A stretch of 64,000 bases of DNA. Source: Hyphomicrobiales bacterium. GTDB lineage: Bacteria > Pseudomonadota > Alphaproteobacteria > Rhizobiales > Rhizobiaceae. A program made the position numbers and the translations under genes. Positions within the stretch are counted from its first letter, which is position 1; every line of letters begins with the position of its first letter. Positions 57,546 to 64,000 of the stretch are shown here, piece after piece. The notes under the pieces are model-generated. The model was not told the DNA's origin. It worked only from the letters and a program-made list of their open reading frames with translations, and did no database searches. The stretch covers positions 19,026 through 83,025 of the forward strand of contig JAFKJU010000030.1 in the NCBI GenBank assembly GCA_017305935.1, in the 5' to 3' direction.

Positions 57546-58226
57546 TTACTGGATGACGATGACCTTGGAGCTGCGGCCGGGACGGACGCGCTTGTAGAGG
57601 TCGATGATGTCCTGGTTCATGAGGCGGATGCAGCCCGAGGAGGCGGCGGTGCCGATGGAGGCCCATTCCGGCGTGCCGTGCAGGCGGAACAGCGTGTCCT
57701 TGCCATCTTCGTTGAACAGATACATGGCTCGCGCCCCGAGCGGGTTGGTGAGGCCAGGCCCCATGCCGGCTTCGACATAACGCGCGACGTCGGGACGGCG
57801 CTGCGCCATTTCCTTCGGCGGGTGCCAGGTCGGCCATTCCTGTTTCCAGGCGACATAGGCCTCGCCCGCCCAGGCAAAGCCCTGCTTGCCGACGCCGATG
57901 CCGTAACGAACGGCCTTGCCGCCCGGCAGGATGTAATAGAGATGGCGCTCGCGCGTGTTGACGATGATCGTGCCCGGGCGTTCCTGGCTGTCATAGCTGA
58001 CGATCTGGCGACGGAACTGCGGCTTGACCCGTTCCACCGGAATGCCCGGCAGGGTATAGCCGGCATCGGTCACCGAGCCGTAGGCGTTGTCGAACAACTC
58101 GGCGGTTTCGGTCTTCTTGGTCTCGGGCTTGCCGCCCTTGTCGGCGGATTCGCTCGTCGTCGAGCATCCGGCCAAAGCGAGCGTTGCCGCCAGGCCGAGC
58201 GCGGTCATTGCAGTGCGGAGGCGCAT
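57546..58226 (-). CDS. L,D-transpeptidase (YkuD) lipoprotein
   Basis: YkuD-domain enzymes crosslink peptidoglycan 3-3 or anchor lipoproteins and outer-membrane proteins to it. The 226-aa protein has a lipoprotein signal with lipobox LALAGC (C21), the family start QIVSYDSQERPGTIIVNT, and catalytic motif HGTPEWASIGTAASSGCIRL with H183 and C199. ATG 58226 was chosen because it places the signal peptide at the N-terminus; the frame is open to 58274. Divergent from mmcB across an AT-rich gap. Confidence 0.92.
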   Translation of the reverse strand: MRLRTAMTALGLAATLALAGCSTTSESADKGGKPETKKTETAELFDNAYGSVTDAGYTLPGIPVERVKPQFRRQIVSYDSQERPGTIIVNTRERHLYYILPGGKAVRYGIGVGKQGFAWAGEAYVAWKQEWPTWHPPKEMAQRRPDVARYVEAGMGPGLTNPLGARAMYLFNEDGKDTLFRLHGTPEWASIGTAASSGCIRLMNQDIIDLYKRVRPGRSSKVIVIQ

Positions 58227-58407
58227 GGAATTCTCTTGAAAATCTGCTGCTGAATCGAGGTTCTTTCGAACCATCTTTGATTATGGTTTATTTTCGATTA
58301 AATTTGCCTTGGCAAGCTGCTGCCGTGCAGCAAATTCAATCCGCCGCGCAAATTAGAATCCCATGGTTTTTTTGCAACAGCCGGCGGCACCGGGAAAAGC
58401 TTATCCA
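58227..58407. promoter_or_regulatory. Divergent region between the L,D-transpeptidase and mmcB genes
   Basis: AT-rich stretch (58235-58380). It contains GGTTC-TTTC-GAACC (58259-58272), a short dyad. No LexA box of the alphaproteobacterial form GTTC-N7-GTTC was found, though mmcB is SOS-controlled in Caulobacter. Confidence 0.4.
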
Positions 58408-58929
58408 GTGACCATTGTTTCCGTTTACAATAACAATCCGTTAATCGACGGCCGCCAGTCGGATCGCGCCATGATGGTGCGTCGCGGCGTGCAGATCCTG
58501 ATGCGCGAGATGCGCCTGTCCGTGCTGCCGGAACTGTCGCTGGCGAGCGGGCGGCGCGCCGACCTGATCGCGATTTCGGAAAAGGGCGAGATCTGGATCG
58601 TCGAGATCAAGACGTCGATCGAGGATTTTCGCGTCGATCGCAAATGGCCGGAGTATCGGCTGCATTGCGACCGGCTGTTCTTCGCCACCCACAAGGACGT
58701 GCCGCTCGACATTTTTCCGGAAGACTGCGGCCTGTTCCTGTCGGACGGCTACGGCGCGCATCTGCTGCGCGAGGCGCCGGAACATCGCCTGCCGCCGGCG
58801 ACGCGAAAATCGGTGACGCTAAGTTTCGCCCGCGCCGCCGCCGATCGTCTCATGCTGGCTGAATGGGCGACAGGCAAACCGCTTGCCGGAGAGAGCCTGT
58901 CCGACGACGACAACGCCTTCGGCGAATGA
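58408..58929 (+). CDS. mmcB: MmcB family DNA-repair-associated nuclease
   Basis: A 173-aa restriction-endonuclease-fold protein. RRADLIAISEKGEIWIVEIKTS holds a PD-(D/E)XK core (Asp, then E-x-K), followed by FRVDRKWPEYRLHCDRLFFAT. MmcB was defined in Caulobacter as needed for mitomycin C and UV resistance. GTG 58408 fits family starts near IVSVYNNNPLIDGRQSDRAM; ATG 58363 (15 extra residues) and ATG 58471 are alternatives, and no start has a strong ribosome site. Confidence 0.88.
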   Translation: MTIVSVYNNNPLIDGRQSDRAMMVRRGVQILMREMRLSVLPELSLASGRRADLIAISEKGEIWIVEIKTSIEDFRVDRKWPEYRLHCDRLFFATHKDVPLDIFPEDCGLFLSDGYGAHLLREAPEHRLPPATRKSVTLSFARAAADRLMLAEWATGKPLAGESLSDDDNAFGE

Positions 58930-58951
58930 GGTCGCCAAACGAAGCTTAGAT

Positions 58952-59536
58952 TTACTTGGGCGCCCGCTTGGCGAGGATGCGCTGCAGCGTGCGCCGGTGC
59001 ATGTTGAGCCGGCGGGCGGTTTCCGAAACGTTGCGCTCGCACATTTCGTAGACGCGCTGTATATGCTCCCAGCGCACCCGGTCGGCCGACATCGGGTTTT
59101 CCGGCAGTTCGGCGCGCTCGCCCGGCCGCTGCGTCAAGGCTGAAAAGATCTCGTCCGCATCGGCGGGTTTGGCCAGATAGTCCAGCGCCCCGAGCTTGAC
59201 CGCCGTCACGGCGGTGGCGATGTTGCCGTATCCGGTCAGCACGATGATGCGCGTATCCTCGCGTCGCTGGCGGATCTGCTCGATGACGTCGAGGCCGTTG
59301 CCGTCGGTGAGGCGCAGATCCACGACCGCATATTTCGGCGGACGCGCCTTCGAGCGGGCGATGCCCTCGGCGACGCTTTCGGCGGTTTCCACCTGAAAGC
59401 CGCGTGTCTCCATGGCGCGCGCAAGCCGGCGCAGGAAAGGCGCGTCGTCGTCGACGATCAGCAGGGAGGGGTCGGCTCCGATATCGTCATGGCCGCTGTC
59501 GGCCGTCTCGGGTGTCGCTGGCATCTTTTCGGTCAT
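58952..59536 (-). CDS. actR: Response regulator ActR (RegA/PrrA type)
   Basis: Global redox-responsive regulator of the RegBA family. The 194-aa protein has an N-terminal receiver domain with VDDDAPF, phospho-acceptor Asp in AVVDLRLTDGNG (D73) and K in YLAKPADADE, then a linker and a Fis-type C-terminal helix-turn-helix (RNVSETARRLNMHRRTLQRILAKR). actS is upstream on the same strand with a 171-nt gap. In Sinorhizobium ActSR controls acid tolerance, CO2 fixation and denitrification. Confidence 0.95.
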   Translation of the reverse strand: MTEKMPATPETADSGHDDIGADPSLLIVDDDAPFLRRLARAMETRGFQVETAESVAEGIARSKARPPKYAVVDLRLTDGNGLDVIEQIRQRREDTRIIVLTGYGNIATAVTAVKLGALDYLAKPADADEIFSALTQRPGERAELPENPMSADRVRWEHIQRVYEMCERNVSETARRLNMHRRTLQRILAKRAPK

Positions 59537-59707
59537 GTCGCTGTCGCTCGTGCCTTGCGGAAGAAAACTCTTTCCAAATGCGTCTCAATGCATGTCCGAT
59601 GGGAAAACGGGCTCCGCTTTTCCTCGAAATGCCTTATCTGGGTTCGGTTATGGCCGCTTCAATCGCAGGGGTAAAGCAATTCCTGCGTTTTTGCCGCAAT
59701 GGAGGCG

Positions 59708-61015
59708 TCATATCGCATCCGCGCTACGTTCGCCGCCTTCCATCAGCGCGCGCGGCCAGAGGATTTTCACCCGCGCCCCCTGATGGTTTTCGAAGGTGAG
59801 GCGGGCGCCGGAACGTTCCAGCAGCGTCTTGGCGATGAACAATCCCAGGCCCAGTCCGCCCGCCGTCGCATGTCGCGGACGCGAGGTGACGTAAGGTTCG
59901 CCGATCCGGTCGAGAATATCGGGCGCATAGCCCTCGCCGTCGTCCTCTATGGTGACGATCACTTCCTGAGTCGTATGCTCGACGGTGACGGTGACTTTCG
60001 AGCGGGCGTAATCGACGGCGTTCTCGATCAGATTGCCGAGCCCGTAGAGAATGCCGGGATTGCGTGTGCCGATGGGTTCGCCGGCCCGGCCGCCCTTTTC
60101 GACCAGTTCCAGCTGGATGCCGAATTCCCGATGCGGCGCGATCACCTCTTCCATCAGCGAGGAGAGCGGCAGGCGCCGCATATGCGCCTCGTTTCCGGAA
60201 GACAGCGTCGTCAGCCGCCGCAGGATGTCGCGGCAGCGCTCGCTCTGGCTGCGCAACAGCTGGACATCCTCGCCGAAACGCTCGTCCTGCCCGAGTTCCC
60301 GCTCCATCTCCTTGGCGACGACGCTGATGGTGGCGAGCGGCGTGCCAAGCTCATGCGCGGCCGCCGCCGCCAGCCCGTCGAGCTGCGACAGGTGCTGTTC
60401 GCGCTGCAGCACCAGCTCGGTCGCCGCCAAGGCATCGGAAAGCTGCCGCGCCTCGTTGGAGACGCGATGCACATAAAAGGCGGCGAAGGCCATCGTGGAG
60501 ACGATGGCGCTCCAGACGCCGAGCTGCAACACCACATGCACCGACATCTCCCGATCCGTATACCAGGGCAGCGGATAGGGCGAGAAGGCCATGACCGTGG
60601 TGGCTATCATCGCAAAGAGGATCAGTGCGATGGAATAACGCAAGGGTTGCGAGGCGAAGGAAATGATCACCGGCACGCAGACCAGCGGCGCGAATGGATT
60701 GGCAAGCCCGCCGGTCAGCGACAAGAGGGCGCTGAGCTGCAGCAGGTCGAGTCCGAGCAGCGCGAAGGCGGCCGGCGGCTCCAGCCGGTAGGTGGCGGGA
60801 TAACGCAGCGTCAGATAGGCGTTGACGGCGGCCAGCGCCGCAATCAGCAGGATACAGGGCAAAAGCGGCAAAGGAAATTTCAGCCAGGACGCGACGATCA
60901 ACACCGTCAGCGTCTGGCCGCCGACCGCCAGCCAGCGCAGCCAGATCAGCGTTTGCAGGCGCAGGCGTCGGCTGGTGTGGTGGTAGGGAGACTGCCGTTC
61001 GACCGCATCCGTCAT
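59708..61015 (-). CDS. actS: Redox sensor histidine kinase ActS (RegB/PrrB type)
   Basis: A 435-aa membrane kinase with about six hydrophobic segments (25-185). Two RegB hallmarks are present: the quinone-binding heptapeptide GGLANPF (102-108), and the redox-active Cys in QSERCRDIL (C261) of the dimerisation region. The H-box is AAAAHELGTPLA (H221), and VTIEDDGEGYAPD and GLGLGLFIAKTL form the ATPase boxes. It senses ubiquinone redox state and cytosolic thiol oxidation, and phosphorylates ActR. Starts with ATG 61015. Confidence 0.95.
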   Translation of the reverse strand: MTDAVERQSPYHHTSRRLRLQTLIWLRWLAVGGQTLTVLIVASWLKFPLPLLPCILLIAALAAVNAYLTLRYPATYRLEPPAAFALLGLDLLQLSALLSLTGGLANPFAPLVCVPVIISFASQPLRYSIALILFAMIATTVMAFSPYPLPWYTDREMSVHVVLQLGVWSAIVSTMAFAAFYVHRVSNEARQLSDALAATELVLQREQHLSQLDGLAAAAAHELGTPLATISVVAKEMERELGQDERFGEDVQLLRSQSERCRDILRRLTTLSSGNEAHMRRLPLSSLMEEVIAPHREFGIQLELVEKGGRAGEPIGTRNPGILYGLGNLIENAVDYARSKVTVTVEHTTQEVIVTIEDDGEGYAPDILDRIGEPYVTSRPRHATAGGLGLGLFIAKTLLERSGARLTFENHQGARVKILWPRALMEGGERSADAI

Positions 61016-61132
61016 GATGTTCGAAACCTCTCATAGAAACCGCTCTGAAGCGCAGTGCATTCCTGCGCCTCAGGGCTTCGATTGCCGCATGTCGTTGCTG
61101 CAAAACCGCCGCCCGGTTTTGCGCATCACGCT
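61016..61132. other. Gap between hrpB and actS with a hairpin
   Basis: A 117-nt stretch. GCAAAACC (61100-61107) / GGTTTTGC (61115-61122) form an 8-bp stem with 7-nt loop shortly after the hrpB 3' end; it may aid termination. The actS promoter should be here too. No clear box was identified. Confidence 0.4.
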
Positions 61133-63595
61133 TCATGTACCACGCGGCTTGGCGCGTGTCGTCGGCGCGGCGTCGGCCGGATCCTCCGGCCAGGGATGGC
61201 GCGGATAACGTCCGCGCATGTCGGCGCGCACGTCCTTCCAGGAGCCCGCCCAGAAACCGGGCAGGTCGCGGGTCGTCTGGATCGTCCGGTGCGCCGGCGA
61301 CTGCAGGTCGAGCAGCAGCGGCCGGCGCTCGGCGCCGACGGTCGGATGCTGCTTCAGCCCGAAGAGTTCCTGCACGCGGATCGCCAGCACAGGCTCCTCG
61401 CCGTCATACTGGATCGGATGCCGCTGCCCGGTCGGCGCCACGAAATGCGTCGGCGCGAGACGGTTGAGATCGCGCTGGATCTCGTGCGGCACCAGCGACA
61501 TCAGCCCCTCCGTCAGGCTGCCGGCGGCGATATCGTCGAGCCCGCGCGCGCTTCCCTGGAAGGGCACGAACCAGTCGTCGAGCCGTGCGAGCAGCGCCGC
61601 GTCGCTCATGTCCGGCCAGGGCTCGCCGCTGCCGCGATGCAGGAAGCCGATGCGATCGCGCAATTGCCGCGCCTCCTTGCTGAACGGCAATACGTCGAGG
61701 CCGAGATCGCGCACGCCCTCGGCCAGTGCGCGCGCCGCCGCCTCGCCGCTCGGCCGAGGAAGCGGCGAGTCGTCGAAGATGATCGCGCCGAGCCGGGTGA
61801 CGCGGCGCGCCCGCACTTGGCGCGAGGCCCGTTCGAAAAAGCTCTGCTCCTCCTGCACGATGGCGCCGGGCAGATACGCCTCGACGTCGCCCCGGGAAAT
61901 TTCCGCCGCCGCGAGGATGCGCCCCTGCGCGGCGCGGCCGGTGAGATCGGCGACCACCAGCATCGGGCTCGCCGCCAGCCGTTCGGCCTCCGGCAATTCC
62001 GCGCCACGCCCATTTGCCATGACATAACGCCCACGTCCGCCGCGCTGGCTGGCGATCCGGTCGGGAAAGGCATGCAGCAGCAATGGGCCGGGCAAAGCGG
62101 GCATGCCATCCCCTTTGCCGCCGCCTGCCTGCGCCGCCAGCCGCTTCGCCAGTTGCCGCGCCGCCTCGGCGCGCGCGCCCTTTTCGCTGCGGAAGCGGCG
62201 CAGCCGGTCCTCCAGATCGATGCCGGTGCCGCCGGCTCCCTGTTCGGTCAGCAGCACGGCAAGCAGCGCCGCCTCCTGCGCCTTTCCTTCCTTCGCCGCC
62301 GCCAGAACCATCGCCGCCAGCCGGGGCGGCAGGGCCATGTCGCGCATGCGTTTGCCTTGCGCCGTCAGCGCCAGCGAATCGTCGAGCGCGCCCAGCAGCT
62401 TCAGCAGCGCCCGCGCTTCGGCCAGGGCCGCCGCCGGTGGCGGATCGATGAAGCCGAGGCCTGCCGGATCCTGCACGCCCCAATGGGCAAGATCGAGCGC
62501 CAGCCCCGAAAGGTCGCTGGAGAGAATCTGCGGCGGCGTGAAGGCCGGCAGGGCTGCCGTTTGCCCCGCATGCCACAGGCGAATGGCGATGCCCGGTTCG
62601 GTTCGCCCGGCGCGGCCGGCGCGCTGGTCGGCGGAGGCGCGTGACACCCGCACCGTTTCCAGCCGTGTGATACCCGTCGCCGGCTCGTACACCGGTAGCC
62701 GCTGCAAGCCGCTGTCGATGACGATGCGCACGCCGTCGATGGTGATCGAGGTTTCGGCAATCGAGGTGGCGAGCACGATCTTGCGGCTCCCGGCCGGTGC
62801 CGGCCGGATCGCCGCGTCCTGCTCGGCTTGGGAAAGATTGCCATAGAGCGGCGCGATGATCGTGTCGGGATCGAGCCGCTCCTCCAGCAAGGCCGCCGTG
62901 CGTAAAATTTCGGATTGGCCAGGCAGAAAGGCAAGGATCGATCCGCCTTCCTCGCGATGCGCCGCCCGGATCGCCCGCGCCACGGTTTCCCAGATCGGCT
63001 CGCCCGCCGGCCGCTCCTGATGGCGGACCTCGACCGGAAAACTCCGCCCCTGGCTTTCGATGAACGGCGGATGGTCGAGCAGGCCGGCGACCCGCTCGAT
63101 ATCCAGCGTCGCCGACATCACAAGGATGCGCAGGTCGTCGCGCAGCGCCGAGCGCACGTCGAGCGCCAGCGCCAGCCCGAAATCCGCATCCAGTGAGCGC
63201 TCGTGGAATTCGTCGAAGATAACAGCCGCGACCCCGGACAGTTCCGGATCCTCCAGAATCATCCGTGCGAAAACCCCTTCGGTCACCACCTCGATCCGCG
63301 TCTTGCCCGAAACGCGATTGTCGAGCCGCATCCGATACCCCACCGTCTCGCCGACCGATTCACCCAGCAGAGAGGCCATGCGGCTCGCCGCCGCCCGCGC
63401 CGCCAGCCGCCGCGGCTCCAGGAGAATGATCTTCCCGTCGCCGCGCCAGTCCTGATCGAGCAGCGACAGCGGCACCAGCGTCGTCTTGCCGGCCCCCGGC
63501 GGTGCCGACAGAACCGCGCGACCCTCGCGGGCCAGACCCGTGGCGATATCGCGCAGTACGGAAGAGACGGGCAGCTGCGGCAGGTCGAGGGTCAT
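61133..63595 (-). CDS. hrpB: ATP-dependent helicase HrpB
   Basis: DExH-box helicase of the RHA/HrpA class. The 820-aa protein starts MTLDLPQLPVSSVLRDIA, with Walker A SAPPGAGKTTLVPLSLL (near 36), motif II FDEFHERSLDADFGLAL (DExH as DEFH), motif III MSATLD, and motif VI QRAGRAGRTEPG. The C-terminal HrpB region (about 480-820) includes RRPLLLDLQSPAH and PGFWAGSWKDVRADMRGRYPRHPWPEDP, a family ending. The RNA target is not known. The upstream 405 nt contain no gene. Confidence 0.95.
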   Translation of the reverse strand: MTLDLPQLPVSSVLRDIATGLAREGRAVLSAPPGAGKTTLVPLSLLDQDWRGDGKIILLEPRRLAARAAASRMASLLGESVGETVGYRMRLDNRVSGKTRIEVVTEGVFARMILEDPELSGVAAVIFDEFHERSLDADFGLALALDVRSALRDDLRILVMSATLDIERVAGLLDHPPFIESQGRSFPVEVRHQERPAGEPIWETVARAIRAAHREEGGSILAFLPGQSEILRTAALLEERLDPDTIIAPLYGNLSQAEQDAAIRPAPAGSRKIVLATSIAETSITIDGVRIVIDSGLQRLPVYEPATGITRLETVRVSRASADQRAGRAGRTEPGIAIRLWHAGQTAALPAFTPPQILSSDLSGLALDLAHWGVQDPAGLGFIDPPPAAALAEARALLKLLGALDDSLALTAQGKRMRDMALPPRLAAMVLAAAKEGKAQEAALLAVLLTEQGAGGTGIDLEDRLRRFRSEKGARAEAARQLAKRLAAQAGGGKGDGMPALPGPLLLHAFPDRIASQRGGRGRYVMANGRGAELPEAERLAASPMLVVADLTGRAAQGRILAAAEISRGDVEAYLPGAIVQEEQSFFERASRQVRARRVTRLGAIIFDDSPLPRPSGEAAARALAEGVRDLGLDVLPFSKEARQLRDRIGFLHRGSGEPWPDMSDAALLARLDDWFVPFQGSARGLDDIAAGSLTEGLMSLVPHEIQRDLNRLAPTHFVAPTGQRHPIQYDGEEPVLAIRVQELFGLKQHPTVGAERRPLLLDLQSPAHRTIQTTRDLPGFWAGSWKDVRADMRGRYPRHPWPEDPADAAPTTRAKPRGT

Positions 63596-63880
63596 TCAGG
63601 TGGCTCATATATAGACGAAGGGGAGGGACGGATAATCCGCCCCGACTATGCGTTTTTCCTTAGAACGCGTCGATTGCCAAGAAAAGCACGGCCGCGATCG
63701 GCCTCCCGGGATCGGTTCTTGCGGGCATTGCCCGCCAGAATTGATATCCTGAAAAATTTTGACCATTTGGACTAGAATTCCGGAGCCGGCGCAACGCAGC
63801 GGGCTCGGTGGAATGGGCGCCTGTGAAGAAATCGGCGTAAATAGTCCAATAAAACCAGTCACTTCTCATTTTGCTTCATT
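63596..63880. other. Gene-free stretch upstream of the rRNA-type promoter
   Basis: No frame in 63596-63880 shows a recognisable family; the longest open frame on the minus strand (63605-63862) has no identified likeness. AT-rich bases (63755-63885) before the promoter may serve as UP elements. The hrpB promoter must lie at its left end. Confidence 0.5.
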
Positions 63881-63897
63881 TTTTTGACGGCGCTCTG

Positions 63898-63927
63898 TTG
63901 ACTGTTTGGGTGGGGTGGTTCTATAAG
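63898..63927 (+). promoter_or_regulatory. Strong sigma-70 type promoter, probably of an rRNA operon beyond the window
   Basis: TTGACT (63898-63903) and TATAAG (63922-63927) with an 18-nt spacer; a second TTGACG lies at 63884-63889. The sequence between and after, including GGGTGGTTCTATAAGCCC, matches in form the rrn leaders that I know from Rhizobiaceae. The 16S gene is not reached. Orientation away from oriC is co-directional with replication. Confidence 0.7.
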
Positions 63928-64000
63928 CCCGTTCATCGGCGGCGGCGGAAGCGCTTCTGGCGGCGAGGGCGGTTTGCTTTTGTTGTTGGGTGTTTTTGCT

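Noticed and set aside
58227..58407. LexA/SOS box in front of mmcB
   Set aside because: No GTTC-N7-GTTC was found; the GGTTC-TTTC-GAACC dyad has different spacing and orientation.
63605..63862. An 85-aa open frame upstream of the rRNA-type promoter
   Set aside because: No recognisable motif, start context or neighbour support; treated as non-coding.

Overview
This window is the right flank of a chromosomal replication origin in an alphaproteobacterium of the family Rhizobiaceae (Rhizobium / Agrobacterium / Sinorhizobium type). Indicators are the hemE-oriC-DUF299-maf-aroE-coaE-dnaQ-secB order, the pckA / chvI-chvG-hprK-manX-ptsH block, the actS-actR pair, AddAB instead of RecBCD, a DivL-type pseudokinase, high-GC codon use and ParB (parS-like) sites. 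No phage, insertion sequence, CRISPR array, toxin-antitoxin pair or tRNA was seen, and no gene looks broken. Species cannot be fixed from the sequence alone.

Layout. 1-548: 5' part of hemE (minus). 549-931: a 383-bp AT-rich gap with one perfect and several near-perfect DnaA boxes, read here as oriC. 932-4541: rightward genes ppsR (DUF299), maf, aroE, coaE, dnaQ, closed by a terminator. 4613-5692: secB and fxsA (minus). 5826-11151: Tim44-domain protein, mltA, Smr protein, XRE regulator and gyrB (plus). 11277-17548: nitroreductase, glutathionyl-hydroquinone reductase, a PLP decarboxylase, a PHB depolymerase, DUF2852 and a YgjP-type metalloprotease. 17616-22782: trpF-trpB-trpA-accD-folC. 22844-32228 (minus): trxA, addA, addB, murU and a tsaE-amgK fusion. 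32225-40457 (minus): a DivL-like tyrosine pseudokinase, ahcY, HPr, EIIA-Man, short HprK, chvG and chvI. 40794-43696 (plus): pckA, arfB, alkB. 43751-48380 (minus): hisB-DUF2628-hisH-hisA-hisF-hisE-coaA. 48594-57459 (plus): hslV-hslU, a DUF1402 exported protein, a P450, a hydantoinase/oxoprolinase and malate synthase G. 57546-63595: an L,D-transpeptidase lipoprotein, mmcB, actR, actS and hrpB. 63596-64000: untranslated, ending in a strong promoter that looks like the leader of an rRNA operon starting beyond the window.

How it fits together. The window joins replication and segregation (oriC, parS-like sites, gyrB, dnaQ, addAB, DivL), envelope homeostasis (ChvG-ChvI, peptidoglycan recycling by MurU and AmgK, MltA, L,D-transpeptidase), nitrogen/carbon phosphotransfer signalling (HPr, EIIA, HprK), redox control (ActS-ActR), methyl-cycle recycling (ahcY behind a perfect palindrome) and amino-acid biosynthesis (trp, his, aro).

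The most notable points are the oriC architecture, the series of CACGTG-centred parS-like sites at about 2.4, 11.2 (two), 42.4 and 53.1 kb, the DivL-like kinase with Tyr replacing the phospho-accepting His, an AccD that has lost three of four zinc-ribbon cysteines, and the ahcY operator. I did not find a previously undescribed multi-gene system; this is core genome.
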